In this document: one piece after another, positions 1-15,100 of the stretch | Layout: the number at the start of each line of letters is the position of its first letter | Numbering within the stretch: the first letter of the stretch is position 1 | From: Rodentolepis nana | Lineage: Eukaryota; Platyhelminthes; Cestoda; Cyclophyllidea; Hymenolepididae | NCBI GenBank assembly: GCA_900617975.1 | Contig: UZAE01000064.1 | Span: 1-43,980 of the forward strand | Length of the DNA stretch: 43,980 nt | Direction: 5' to 3' | Notes under the pieces: generated by a model | Database searches by the model: none | Seen by the model: the letters and a program-made list of their open reading frames with translations, nothing else | Told to the model about the DNA's origin: nothing | Program-made: the position numbers and the translations under genes

Positions 1-38
1 ATAACTATCAAAACGCCTGCCATTTGATATAAATAAAT
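1..38 (+). mobile_element. SINE-like element, 3' end only (copy 1)
   Basis: The first 38 bases match the 3' end shared by the other copies: a short stem (TATCAAA at 6-12 pairing with TTTGATA at 23-29) around a GCCTGCC core, followed by an ATAAATAAAT tail. The rest of the element lies left of the window. Confidence 0.8.
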
Positions 39-126
39 CTCTAAAACGCAAAATAGGTGCTATTATTAGCATAATGCTGATACCAACTGCCGACCAAACA
101 TAATTTTAAACGCGAAAAGTACTTAC

Positions 127-175
127 CTACAAATTGTCTCACAAAAAAATGCTTCCAGTCGTTGCATCTTATCAG
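127..175 (-). CDS. Large minus-strand gene, candidate small exon at left edge
   Basis: Acceptor TTTTTTCACCAG, donor GTAG|GTAAGT (perfect donor). With phase-1 entry it reads DKMQRLEAFFCETIC and leaves in phase 2, so the gene continues to the left of the window. Another frame is also open. Confidence 0.5.
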
Positions 176-3100
176 CTGGTGAAAAAATATGAATTTGAAT
201 TTTAAAGACTTAACTAAATAAACTTCTTGCTAATAATTATGTTATAACTTTTATTTCCCAAATGAGAGACGTCTCTTTAATTAATGAATCGAAAGATTTT
301 ATTTCCTAAAAATCCACTGCTTTTTTCTGCATTGAACGGCTTCTAATTATGGGCTTTTGTTTTTGCAAATTAATGGGCTTTATTCGCGTGGAATTTTGCC
401 CTTAAGAAACCCATAGAAGCTGAGTTTGGAAATATGACTGGAAATAATTCTCCTGAATGTTGGTTAATATTTTGTCATGCAAGCATAAAATATAAGCATA
501 GCAGTTAAGGTCGCAACTGTAATAAATGAGACTGATGAAGAGAGATAGCGACTGTGAGAGATTTATTTGGCATGGTTGCCACAAAATCCACCTTGGATTA
601 TGTATTTTCTTATACAACAAAACGGACCATAACATTCCATTCTTTTCTGACCTTTATGCCACTGATGGTGTTGGAACGCTGGAAAAATTATCGTACGATG
701 CCAATGATTATGGAATGCAAGCACATTTACAATGGAGTGAGATGAAGAATCAGAGGTATGGCGGTGGATTGTGGTGTTTACCCACAGCGATACATTTAAA
801 TCTTGCAATTTTTCACAAAAAACAACCTCTGAGTATATGAGTGAAGAGCATAGTTTGAAGAAGACATGTGAAGACATATTATTCTAAAATGTATCAATCA
901 AGGTGTAAAAGAAATAAATAGTTAACATGTATAAAACTCTAATGTAATTTGAAGTACCAGCACTCTGAAGACTGAAATGGAGTTGCGTGTTCCAATGAAA
1001 AATTCATATTTACAGTTTATTTAACTTGATATTCTCTACTCATCATAAAAACGGCTTGGTCATCTTTTAATTCCCTTGTTCTTATTGTTCACGACATAAT
1101 TCCATCTTGTGAAAAGAATACGAAATAGGGTGATAGGAGGTGGGGAGGGGGGGGGGGTAGAGAGGAAAGAGTTCAACGTAAGTAGTTCCTTCATTCGCGT
1201 TTTGCACTATTTACTAACTGATGTTCAAATTTATCGATTTGTTTCTGAGATTAGTAAAGCAATTCTTGCAGCCAGTGTTATTGGCAGCTATTCTTCTGGT
1301 TAATCAGAATGACCTTGCACATCACCTATAATAATTCTTATGCCGAAAGTCGGGAGGTTGTGATGCTCTCTTATTTAAAAAGATTATATAAATCAAATTA
1401 ATGTTGGGGAAATTAGACATAAAATACGATAATCCTCTGATCGCGTCTAACTTGCCATCTTATTTTAGGCTTTACACGCAGTTAGATTGAGAACAACTTA
1501 GCGTTTTTCAACTTCTTTTGACAATAAGAAGACAACTTTTGTTATAACCAGTCATTTAATTTGATTGCTGGTCAAATAGCCCTTGACATCATAAGAATGG
1601 GTTAAATCCAGAGACTTGAAATGAAATCCTTAAAGGTAAACAATAAGAAATGATTAAATGAACAATTCATTAAATAAAATTCTGCCACCTGATGAATGTC
1701 CAATAAAAATGGATGAAGTCCTTTTGGGTTAACTAGCTTCAATAGGTTCATTCACACTTACTACTATTTTATATTTTAAATATTTTCCTTTTCGACTATG
1801 AGTAAAAAATTCTGGATTTGCATTCTTTTCAATTTTCATCGCAAATCAATAAATCGTATTGACGATTTAATAAAGGCTGGTCGAGTTATCTCAACATCTC
1901 TAGATATCCAAGTATTGGACACCGAAATTGTATACTATTTATCTTTCATCTTTTACTAAATTAAACTAATTAGGATTTATATTTATTTAGTTTGAACCGA
2001 TTCACGTGAATTGCAGAGATATTAAAACTGAAAGCTATTCAGTACCGTCAGGTAAAATGTTTTGAGAGAAAAAACGCTTAAAAGTAATTCTTTGTTTCCT
2101 CCCTAAACAATATAGCAGACTTTTTTAAAGCATGCTATCTTCTTAAATTCCTGCGAGAAATAACTTCCGTGATTAGTAAATTCCTTCAATTATGGATCAC
2201 CGTTTGATAAATGATTTCTATGAAGGTTTAAAATGTCAGCCTCATTTCATGCAAAAGCTTGCCATTAGAAAAAGGAACTATTGCCTTTCAAAATCTTTAT
2301 TCTAGAGTTGAATGATTAATGCCCTTAATTAAGGCCATTTGAGCTTAAAGAAAGTTCAAGTGGAAATTGTATTCAAAAAATAAGACAGAAGAGGATCATA
2401 AAGGAAGTACGCTTTGACTTAGAAGAGAAGATATACGAAGTCATGGCTGTGGTAAATCGATTATTTCCCCATGAAAGTCATTGGTTCGGTTGGTCACAGG
2501 CAAAACATTAACGCGCGTTTATAATGGCGCGAATCCATTAGCCCTAATGGTGGATGAAAATCAATAGACGGGGTCACTGCTCAAGAGAAGAATCGGTCGT
2601 CAAGGCCTTTTGGTACCAATTTTTTACTTGTTTTAAGCCTCATAAAGGACCAGGATGTCATCCTTTATTTTTGACATCGGATTCAACGCAAGTCACTTTA
2701 GAGGATCGGTTGAGCTGTCAGCGTATTAAATTATCGCAATTTCCAAATTACCATAATCTCCAAAATCTTTTTTTATCTTGCTGTTACATTACATTAAATA
2801 TTTATTTATTACTCTTGCTAAAAATGTGACCTATAGTATGTAATCGCTATTAAAGTACAACTCCGTTGTTATAATAAGTGACCTGGTTTTTTATTACCTT
2901 CAATATGCATGCGCCGAAGCATATATCTTCAGTTTCCCGGCTTTCTTGTTCAATGTTGATTTAACTAAAATTAAACACCAGGAATTCAATTTCCTGTTTT
3001 AATCAAAGGTTTTTATATTCAATCGTCTTTTCTCTGCATTGTAAAGTAGGCCTTTACTGAAAAAACAGATCTTCTGAAGTTTGAGAGATTTTTCATTAAT

Positions 3101-6100
3101 TTTCAGTTTATAATAAATGACCAGATACTGCACGCGGATAAATCATAAATCGACATGAACATATCTTGCTCAAAATGCCTCCTGTGTGCCTAAATCAATT
3201 ACAAATAAGTCAACAACCTCCGAAATTAGTTAATTAGAAATTAATGCAGAAATAAGACAACAAATAAAATAATAACCTTCTTTCTGTTTTAGTCACTTAT
3301 CTTTAGGGCTTACAATGCTTTTCTCTCATTGAACACTTTTGTGGACTATTCAAAATCGCAATTTTTCTCTCTAGTTCCACTCAACCAGTTCGATTAGATC
3401 ACCTGCACAAGTGCATTGATCCCAGTAGATTTGGCACTTCTGCAAGATTAGGAATTTCATGGTATTTTCAGATATAATTAGAGCTAATCCATAACTGTGC
3501 AGATATCCTCCCTAGAGCCAAATTTGTGTCGTCCAGAGAGAACATCCAATAAATCAATAGCAATTATTTTCATTTTACGCCTTTTACTACTAAAAGTGTC
3601 GATATAGCTGAAAAATTCCATGTTGCGGCAATATTTGGTATACAAAATGGAAATATCACCTTGAACTTATCACAAGAGGCTCCTCCGTATTCCTAAGTGC
3701 TTTCAAATATATAGCCTGGTCTCTAGTAAACATTAATGCGAGGTTAATTTGGGGAAATATTGTTGATTGAAAATACCCAGCTTCACCATTATTTAGCCTG
3801 TGATTTTAAACCGGAGATTCAGTTTTTTTATCTTACCAGTCATTGATATTTCTGAAAATCATTTTTTGTCCTAAAAATATGAATGATAGGCTAGACACTT
3901 AATTTTATTAAGTTACTAAAAATATCCAACATAAACACAATTTTTTTACGGATTCTGAATTTTAGTCCCAAGTAAACTCTATCCATATGATTATCGATTT
4001 AGAAACGGTTGTTTAAGTCCGTCGCTGTTAGAAAAATCAAATTTAATTCGATCATCTTTCAATTAACCTAGTTAGGTCATTCATGAAGTGTTATTGTATT
4101 TTGAACTGTTTAAAACTTAGGATTTTTTGCAAATTACAGGCTATTTAATGCTCTGAAATGTCTTTGCACTTGAAAGTTTATGAATTTAACTAAAATTTGA
4201 AAGATGGAAATATTATTTTATCTACAGGCGGATACCGAAAGTCAACAATGAATTGTATTTGGTGATGAAGAGGGGCGGAGTTAGGGAATGGGGTGGTTGG
4301 GACGGGGTTTGGTGCAGTGTTTACTGAGGTAAAAATTTACTTTGGGAGAGAAATGGGGATTTTTGTTGAGTCCAATGCATGCTTGAGTGCATTCTATATC
4401 AAGGGGAGACCTAAAATTAAAAAAGAATAGGCAAATTATATCTTTTACATTTCTTAGTAAAATACTCAAGATTTGACAGCTTTTAATTTCGTTTGTTGAA
4501 TCCTTTCCTTTTGAAATCTTTTACCAACTTTGTAGTTTTCACTTTGTTAGCTTAACAATTTAAAGTGAAGTAGAATTGATGAACATAAATACTTCTCTAC
4601 ATCTCATTATATTTGCATTGTTTATTTCAAATAAAGATCATGATAGTTTTTGATATCGCGGCTAATTCAGGTAATCACTAATGAATAATTATTTTATCAT
4701 CCTTTTATTATCCAATTACTTTAACTTGGTTTGCTAACAATCTTGATAAACTGAATTATGATTTAAGCGACCAATATTTAGTGCATCTAAAATTTAGTCG
4801 CAAGTAAAACTAAATATGATTCGGAGAAATTCAACTTTGAAATTTCATTTCTGCATTTCCACATTCTTCCAGTAAATACCACATGGTAATGTATGCGTGT
4901 TTCAGTTCGGATCTTGCGTATATGTAGCCATTAAAATTATGTAGAAAATAATGCATTTACGTGTAAATGTTGAAAAACGATGCGAAAATTGATTTTTTTA
5001 ATTACTGCTTTTGTAATCAATATGGTCATATAAAGTTGTACAAATTTTAATCAAGTTAAGTTCTAATATGCACGCTTTCTTTCCCTTTTCTATTTCAACG
5101 CATTCCTGTCAATAAATAATTATATGAATTTTTAACATTAAAAATCAATAAATATTTTGTATAATCTTCTAATGAATCATATCGTCAGCGATATTAATTT
5201 AATACAATTTTAGCTTAGAAAAGAGCACTTTCGTGTTGTAGTTCACAAACGCTGCCACAAAAGCTGTCAGATCTATCATTAAACAAAACAAATTGCGCTG
5301 ATTTAATTACGAAAATATATTTCACCATATATTACTAATACTTTATAATAATATATAAATTTGGTTTACTTGAATTTTTATTAAACAACTACTTTATTTT
5401 AGGCATAGTTAATTTATTCAGGGTAGAAATATTCACACCCATTTCCTTGAAAAAAATTGGAATGCATTAATTATTTCTAAAATCATGTTTTCACCAAACG
5501 AAAGTATTTTTGAGCATTTTACCTGCATATAAGAGGAACACGATGGCCATAGTGGAAATTTGTCGGCTGAAACTCCATTCGCTTCCAGAAGTGGATGTTA
5601 CTTTGTTCAGTGAATCCGTTTTCATTGCTGATTCTGAAATTGAAAACCATTCCAATTAAAATAATGTGACGACTAACTTTGTGTATAATAAATGGAAATA
5701 TTCTTGTTTTACTCAGAAACTTCAAAATCCTGCATTAAACGATCCCCTCCAGTTGTCACTCTATTTAATATAATGAATATGCTTAATAGGGAGACCGCAA
5801 TTTCGGTAGCCAAGATAGTCCGGTTTTAACATGGTTTTTCGAGGTGGTGCCCACATTATCTACAAAGTCCAGAAATTTCTCCACCAGCTAATTTTGAGGA
5901 GCAATATTAAAACCCTCTTCCATCTAGATTGAGATTGGTATACCGCTTGCAGATTTGCCTTTCTTTCTCGGTCAGGTAGTCACCTTTGCAAACGAAGTAT
6001 ATTAGATGAGCTGTTGAAATGTCATGATTTTATTGCATGCATAACCCCCACTAACCTGGATTGAAAACAGATTCAGAGAATAAGTAAAGTAGAGGATAAG

Positions 6101-9100
6101 GTTCAGCTACAACGGGGCACTGACCCTGGCTTCATTCCAGCATAAAGATTATCTTTGGGCACATTAATACCGATGACCAGGAGAAAGGTTACAAAAAATA
6201 TTTCGTCAACAAACATTGATATATATATTATATATACCTCCGCATAATTTGTAAATGGTGTGCTTTACCTGTTGACAATCAGTGAATGTGTGTAAGAGTT
6301 TGGCTGACTTCTTCATGATAATAAAATTCAACAAATTTATCCTAGCACGAGATTCGTTTCCACAATTCAATTTCAAATTCTTTACTAGCTCTTTGCCCCT
6401 TCCTCTTTCACATTCAGCTTTGAATTTCAGCTTAACCGGGGTTCTAATTCAACTCCTAAAGTCTTTGAAATGAACTTAAGTCTTTCAAAAGATAGATCTA
6501 GGCCTAACGCGATTGAAATCGTAAAGTGGTTTTGTTTTTTGGCATTTCAATTACTTTTGTTACATCTTGTTGAAATATAAAATTTGTAAGTTAATGATAC
6601 TTGAAACTGCTAAATCAAAAAATATTCCAAAATGAAAGCAAATAAGCTCATGAGAAACTAACATAGTAAGTCGAATATAAATTTTAACACTTTTATTTAC
6701 TGATTAATGGAGCCAAATTTAAATGGTGGGTGAACGTGGGAATTGAAATTGTTATTCGCACGAGTCATTTTTCCATTCATTAATGGTAACTACAATTGAG
6801 AAACACCACAAATGAAACATCCTCATAATGAACTTGAAGTATATTGTGCGATTCTGTAATGTGAAAGTAATTAGGTGGATATGAAGTTAATTCGTTAAAT
6901 TCTTCTCAAAAGGAAATTTATTTTCTTTCATTTTCTTGTAATAAGCGTACACCAATTTATTTCTTCCATTTCTTCTTTAAAAAAGCACAAACGATTTTTC
7001 ATTTCTGTCCATTTATGTCAGCTTATTCATTTTCTTACATCTCTTTGTATTTTAGAAATAACATAATTTCAAATTTTGGTCAAATACGTGATTAAAAATT
7101 TACACTTTTCTCTATATAAGGACTAATTGAGCATTGGTGATATTTCGATTCCTCCTCAAGAGATCTTTTAAACTTTTAAGCTTCCTGTTTTAATAAGCTC
7201 GATTTGTAAAAAATATTGCATAGATTAAAGTGTATTTTGCTAATTCCGAGGGGATTTCAACACAAGAGCTCAATAAAATTTCAAGGGAAATAAAATAAAA
7301 CTTCTGAAAGAGTAAAAATATGATGGTGGATATACGAAAAGAGTGTTTTAAAGAACAAAAGAATAAGATAAAAATATAGGCCCTTTTATTGGGGAACGAG
7401 AGATACTTTGAAACACATTTATATAAATCAACCAAGCTTCATCTGTAGACCATTAACTGAACATTGGTGAAATGGCTTCATAAATACGACAGAAAATAGT
7501 CTTTTAGTATTCATAAAATAATCTTTGACTATTAGAACAAGCAAACAAATCAACATATTTTACTCAGCCAGGTGTAAATGTTGCCTTAAAAGGACAGGCA
7601 ATAGAGGTTTTGATCAAATTCAGAAATGCCAATTTTTAAACAATAAATAATTGATTGTCATAAGCAAAAAATGGAAAGTCATAAAACCAGGAACTCATTC
7701 CCCTGTTCTTCTAACCTGACCTGTTGTACTATTCTAATATCTATTCTAAATATCCAATGATATTTCATTAAAAAATCACTGATTTCAATCATAGTAGGAA
7801 GGAACTATGAAGCAGAATGGGAAGTCACGAGAAAAAGCGCAACGAAATCAGGAGATTTGGTTTTGCAATTATTCACAGGAGAATTTGTCTTGTCAGTCCT
7901 TAATATCAATTCATTGATATTTAACTCCCACGCTTAAAATTGGTCGGTTAAATCATGCAAATCAAATTACAACCAAAAGCAGTTAGATTGGTCTTGCACA
8001 AATGTGTTGAGAATACAATAACGATCAAACATGGTCAGTGTTATAGGTTAGAAATGACGATCACCTCTTCTATGCTAGTTTATTAATCCTTTATAAAGCA
8101 GTCAATTAGATTTATTCAAATACTAAGATCATCTCTCATTTAATGGTTATATCAGTGACCAGGCAGCATTTTAAAAAAAATTTAGATATTAAAGTGCATT
8201 CATCTGCCGTTATTAGCTATTTACTTTAAAATAAACCTGTGTGTAAGTTGTTTGCTCACTGCTCTGTGAAGCTAAACCTTCCTAAAAATGTTTTTCTCTG
8301 TTTTTAGTGCTATTGGAATTTTCACAAACAAATGACTTTTTTATTTTCAATTCACAAATTATGAAGTTCCATTTCTACCACATAATTATATCTTCTAAAT
8401 ACAAAATTTAACTACACAGCTCAAAATGGCGACTCACCAACGGGCTCTCTACTTGCGTTCGCACTCTCAACCTCGCTGTCCTCTTTCAGAGATTGGTTTT
8501 GAAGCTGCTGTAGTTGTTGTTGTCTGTTCAAGATTGTGACCAAATCTCCAATGTAATCTGGTGGCATTCCACTGCTTCCATCGAGATCAGAGAACTGAGG
8601 TGAAGTGAGGTCGCCTTCTCCGTCTATGTCCATAATTTGGCCAGTGGGGAGAGAAATGAGTTCGCTTTCCTGGGTTTCAACAACTGATGGGAATGGTAGT
8701 GCTGCTGGAGCATCGTAGATGGCCTCGCCAGTTGACCTTCGTCGAGTCTTATGCACTAAAGCCCTGATAGCCTGCAAAAAAAACGCGATGTGGATAAAAA
8801 TCGACTTGTTAGGTATAATTTAACGGGCAAGCAGACGAAGAGCTTCGAGCAAACAAACTTTTTTCTACTTTCTATTTCAAAATAACTGTAACTGATTTAT
8901 GAACGTAATTGGCCTTTGTCAAGGTGGGATGCTATTTGTAACAAGCACAGATGGCTAATTTAAGGCATTTATGAAAGTTCAGAGAATACAAAAATAGAAA
9001 ATTTTGAACTTGAAACCATCAACCTAATTCAGACTCACTTTCCATCCAATATTCAAGATACTGGACGGGTGACAGGAACTAAAAAGTCCAAATTTATCAT

Positions 9101-12100
9101 TGAAGCAACGTAATATTTAGCCTAAATTAAAGAAAATATTAATTTCATCTTCTAAGCACAGATTTACTAACATTTGCTAACAATTTGAAGAATGATTGAC
9201 CGTTAATTCATCGACGTAGTGTCGATTTCCAGTGATGATAAACTTGAGAAGTTAACTTCCGTTTAAAGTCAATGAAATTTCACATCGTTGGGGTGAAATT
9301 ATTTATTATTTAAATAACAATACATATGGGAAACGTAACTTTTCAACATAAAGTGACAGTACCAATAATATATGTCGAATAAATAATGATGACACTAAAA
9401 TCCAAGGAACTTATGATGGATTCAAATTCGGTTTCAAGTATTTAAAAAGCTTTCATTCGGCTCTTTTGTACTCTAATGAATCGAGATAGCACTCTTTCCA
9501 GTTAATGACATTTGAGCTTTACGAACGTCAAATCCATTGAAAAAAAGAAGTCATATTCCTGAGTTTCGTATTCGATTTTTTTCACAAAATTAATGCTTCA
9601 TAGTTCGATAATTGTATTGTATATATCCCACATTGGATCTTCCCCAATTGTAATAGTTAATTCAATTTTGTTCATATTTCTTCTCAAGCTCATAAAAGTA
9701 CATAATCGAAGTAAATTTTAAAATAGTCACATAAAATAACAAATATTGCTACGAAATCATTTTAACCAAATGCACAAATGTGGGCGTTTATAGTGGTAAA
9801 CACAAAATAGACACAATGGATATAGTATTTTGCTTTTGAAGGAGTCTTTCCGCCTCGTTGTTTGAATAGAGTCAAAAGGATGGAAAACAAAACAGTAAAA
9901 TTGTGGTCACATGGCTCCATTCAATTCGAATACGTGCACAGAAAGGCTGAGTTGCCTTTTCAATAGGCAATATAATCCAAAGCACTTTGTTTATGCTGGC
10001 ATTGGCACTTTGTTTGTTTTGTGTATAATTGGTTTTATTGCCTGATTGCGACCAAGTGACGAATGCTCTTTTTGCAACATGCCCAAATCGTGCCAAATCA
10101 AAATGACACTTTGGCCTTTCCATTGAAATAGAGCCAGTTCTATATAAATACTGACCACAAGTTTGTAAGGTGCCTTATGGTCTGCTTCTAGATACATAGC
10201 GACCTGATAAGAAGCTTGCTATTGCAAATCCTTTAGCTGCCTATCGGACATTTAAGGTAGAGATCACATTAATCAGTTCAATTACAAAAATTCACAAGCC
10301 GTATCGTTGTCGAGTGTTTGCTTCAAGAGTTATTTTATCGGTAAATAAGTTAGTCACAATCGCCCAAAAACGAATTTCACCAACCTTTAATGCCACTGAT
10401 CTGGATGCTTACAACAAAGGATGTCATTTAAAATATTGTTAGATAGTTCTTTTAAGCATTGTTTACAAAAATCACTCTTCAGCATTTTCATCTGAAAATT
10501 CACCTCTCATCAACATAGACGATGAATTACTTCCCTGATGAATTTCGGTTTCAAATAAGATCACTTTTTTTAGCATTAAGTTGACAAAGGTATTGGTTTC
10601 TGGTTTCTAAATAAGGTAGCTCAAATAAATTTCTATGGATAAAATGAAATAATTTTAGAAATTTATTCATCAAGAAATACAAAATGGACTTTTATTACCA
10701 AGTGATAACCGTTGATCTGTCCTGTATGGTAGGCCACAAACGTTGTTCTTCTGTTGATATATCCGTTTCACAATCTTTGCTAGGTGTTTCGAAAAAATGC
10801 CCATTAAAATGATGTCTTTATGCTTCGTTATGTTTCGATCTTGTGATTTCTGGAGCCAAATGTAGCATGTTACACTCGAATGAATTAGTATTAACCATCC
10901 TGACTTTGATTTTACTCAAATGAGAGTATAAATATTTCCTCTTGAATGGATTTCCAACACTTTTTAATCGAAGTGGGATAGTTAAAGCTACGCATTTCGG
11001 TGAATTTTTTTCTTTGCGTGAAATTTGGCTTTGACTTGTCTCCTTTAAAACTGTTTTTTTTAATATCACGAAGTTAAGATCGCAACTTGTTCGCGTTCTG
11101 CAACAATGAGTCATACCGACCATGAATATTAAAGCTGTTAGACAAATTCCATAACACGCAAAGATATATTTTTTTCTCAACATCGTGGTACATTAAAATG
11201 AAGGTGAGTTATCAAAGTTATGAAAATATAAAGCTGAAATTTTCCCTATGTACCTTTTGAGATTATTTCTTTATTCTTGAGTCTATTGTGTCGTTGCTTT
11301 AGCAGTAACTGATTCATGAGAACTGATTAGTGACTGGTTAGTTAAAAACAATGCAAAACGTTGCCTATGAAAACCGACAGCAAATACAAAGAAAATTCCA
11401 GAGGGTAACAAATCGAATTCCTAACCGGATTTACTTCTCAATTGCTACGGTGGAATGGTATACAAGGAAATATTATTGAAAGGACGAAAAAAATTGCTCC
11501 TTCCCCAATAGCATCAATAATTAAGTATCTACAACCCTCTATCAAAATCTGTCACTTTCTATGAACCTAAACAGATTATATTTTGAATGAGCAAACGTGA
11601 ATAGTTAGCATAAGCACTATAGTGTGGAGGCGATAATAGGTATAGTCCACTATATCCACCACTGACGCACTGGGAAGAGAAAGAAAAAAATATAAGATTT
11701 ACGAATAGCGCCTCGTAAATCATTGTGGAATTAAAGCGCTGTCTATCTTTTACCATAACTCCTCAACCTGGGAGTTGGGATTACTTTCATATGTCAGCTT
11801 GCCAGAAAATGTGATTCAGTCTAATTGAAAATTTATGCATGGATAATAGTAAATTAATGTAGAATGTAATTACATGGGTGAGACAACTAATGAATTAATC
11901 AATTAAGGAAAAAACAATGAGTATTTACTCTCATGAACGTGAAAGAGGCTCGGATTCATAAAGATAGTTGTAAATCCACAAGTACTGGGTTCTGACACTT
12001 AAGAATTCAATTAAACGTTCATTATCATTGCTTAATTTTGCAATTTTTGATAGTAATTTCAAATTTCTAATGAATGAACAATTATTTATGTAGTTTTGAT

Positions 12101-15100
12101 GTGGATTTTTTCATTATTCTGCCTACCTCCACGTAGTCAAATTATTTCACTTCAGATCTCTGTCATAATCATCTAAAAATTATTACGCCAGCTTAAGCCT
12201 ACATGTCTTGACCTTTGGACGCCTTAAATTATGATCAGTACCTTCCGGTACACACTCAGAAATATTGTGGGCAGGGGGGAGTGACATCGATTACTTCTGG
12301 GTGTGGGAGTGTGCGATAGACTTACCTCCACGTGGTGCACCCTAGACAACCTTTACTCATACGGCAAAAAGTCTATAAATCAGCAGTTGACTTCTGACTT
12401 CTAACTACTGTGATCCGACACTATGACATATTTAACCACTCTCCAGTACTTATCTTACCTTTTCTCTGCATTTGCATCTCTGTCTGTCTCTCTTACGTCT
12501 GTGAATCATTATTCTGTTCCGCCGCCCCCCTCTCGACTTTTGTTACCTTGATGTTCCTCCTTCCCTCTGTGAAGCCCGAAGTCAGCTATTGGGCTAATGA
12601 TAACTATCAAAAGGCCTGCGATTTGAAATAAATAAAATCTAATGGGTATGGGGGGTCAATAAATGCTTTATAATTCTCAGAATGCCTTACTCATACGCAC
12701 TTCTATCTTGATCGCTTTCCATATTTACTTGGAAAGGAGAATCTTCGATTATTATATCCAAAAATTAAGTACCAGTTTATACTTATTTGATGCATATTTG
12801 AGTATTTATATTTAATGTCTACGTATTATAAAAGTGTGGGATAAATTTGGCTATTAATTCTTATTTTCTGACAATAATACAAGGAAAATGGTAAAAGTTG
12901 TCACCTAATTTCCAGAAATAAGATTAGCGTTGGCTGACCTGGCTTCGAGCGGCAATTTTTTGTCCTAATCGAGAGGAGGCGTAATTGAGTTCAGCATTTG
13001 TTACCTTTACCTCAGGATTTTTCAATTGTCCAACTCGAGTAAAATCAGCGAGCCATTCATATTCACTAAAAAAATATAATTTGAGGTTTAACCCTGGTAT
13101 GGAATAAAATTAAATAGAAACTTATGAATCTAGTGCGTTTAATTCCCATTATATTGAGCCTTCCTTAAGCATACACGCATCTGGAGGACAAAACATGAAT
13201 TAGCACAATGACATCTTTCCCAGTACTTCAGACTAATCACAAGGTCATGTACTAAATTATTGACAGGATCGTTTAGTCATTATGTAATTAACGTCCATGA
13301 TAACTCAGTAAATACACATAATAGGGCATTACTTATAAAAACCCCTACTAACTTCCAGAGAGCATGACAAGGATTTAAAAATATGGTTAATTTATGGCAC
13401 AATCTTTCTGGAAATAAAAATACATGCCAGCGCTGAGAGGCTCGTGTAAGATTGTTTTCACAAATATCCTTGGCTTATTCTCTATGTCATGCATTTTCAG
13501 TAAACTATGAACCCAATTCTTGAACGAAAGTGTTTATGGCCATTCCAGAATATCATTCATTCACAACATCAAATTGGCCTCATTCTAATCAATGTTCTCT
13601 GAACACCCACTACATCCCAAGCCAATTACTTTGATAAGGTCACTTTTAATACTTGAAAGCCTGTTAATTTGTAGTCTTTTATACTGAACTCGACTAATTT
13701 CCCAAGCGCTCATTCAATTGAAGGATGAATATATTGTCACCAAGTAACACGCATTGGTGCCTTCACACCCGGAAGGCAATATTCCCTTTCAGTCTCTCTT
13801 CTGAGAATGTTGTCGGAATGAGTGTGGCTTGAAGCCTAAAATAATCGTCTAGGTTATGATACAATATCCTATTGAAGATAAATATTACATTCTTCAAACG
13901 GCAGAGGTATTTGCACAAATGGAAAACGTCCCTTCTCCTGCTCTGATCATAAATGGGTATAGAATTTTAGTTTTAAACTGTGTTTTGTACATTGTAATGA
14001 AGGTTTTCAGCCACTTTAGCAATTTCGAATTCTTCTAAGGAATCGAGCCACTGTTTAAAATAAAATTTAATCAACTGCGGCTATGACCTTACTATCTGCC
14101 CAGAAATTACAATTTCAATTCTTCTTGTCCTTGATAGTATTAAGCCCTCAAAAGTAATAACAATTGAGTCTTGACAAATGAGAGAGATGCTTAGATAGTC
14201 ATTCCTCACTCTGGCCATTAACGTAGGGGCTGACTCTGAACTATTGAAAATCAGAATCCGTTCCCATTCATGTTATGCCATGTACACTGCTTTGCATTCT
14301 TTGCTCTTGTAGGTATCTCCGGCTTTCAAACACTTCTGAATTTAATCTGTTTTCCCTCTCCCCAGAGCACGTATTGATCCTTTTGGTATGTCAATCATTA
14401 AAGGCAACTGTGGCAAAAGCAATCTGGCAAGTATCTATGGAGATTGTGGTGGAAATGTAAACAAATATGACTCCTTAGTGGAAACGCTCGTGGTAAGTCA
14501 GCATTTCTAGAACTTCATTTCTATGTGCCTTTCAGACTGGAAACTGCGTAACCTACATGTCACCCTGGAGATGTGAGGTAGAGTTGGATTGTTGCATAAG
14601 ATTGATCAATGGTGGTTTTGTGGTAATAAATACCGTTTTGAATTCTCTAATGAGCGTGAGGTGATGTAAATCGACTAGGCGTTCTCTTATCAATGCACAC
14701 ATGTACCAAACAAACTCTTCATCACTGCTTCAACCCCCTATTCACTGAAATTTTATTTAAATATAGCTTGTTCGTTATATAACGTGTCATCAGGCTTAGT
14801 ACAATCGGTTTAAAATGGGCATTTATTGATTTAAGTTATAGTATATTAAATTGCCTACGAATTTAGACAAGTACGATATTCGGCTATTGTATCTAATTTC
14901 AATTTTTATGAAGTTGCACGTACTGCAAATAATTTAGACATGCATGAATTTATAGATAGCTGGATTAAAACTAAATGAATTTAAAATTTAATCCCATAAT
15001 TGTTTGCATTTTCATCTTATGTATGTCCATCAAATGCTATTTATGATTTCGACACTTGTGTCTTCGTCCCTTATTTAAAATGCGAAAAATTGGTGATTCA

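Larger units (their letters stand above)
8772..12307. other. Intron of the large minus-strand gene with two unproven ORFs
   Basis: The minus-strand ORFs 11183-10818 (121 codons) and 10123-9872 (83 codons) begin with ATG. They look moderately protein-like but have no splice or homology support. The rest is AT-rich with no visible feature. Confidence 0.45.

Noticed and set aside
526..877. Overlapping long ORFs on both strands (104 codons each).
   Set aside because: Several frames are open at once with no splice support and no recognisable protein; most likely a stop-poor stretch.
3404..3441. 38-nt minus-strand block with good acceptor and donor.
   Set aside because: Its length is not a multiple of three and it breaks the phase between the exons at 5523 and 175 unless another unseen exon compensates.
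4227..4326. Plus-strand block behind TTATCTACAG reading RIPKVNNELYLVMKRGG.
   Set aside because: A stop lies directly at the donor, no partner exon fits, and a 32-codon frame is expected by chance.
5790..6190. GC-richer block with partly open frames such as ILDELLKCHDFIACI, possible reverse-transcriptase relic.
   Set aside because: Stops and frame changes break it on both strands, and I could match no transposon motif.
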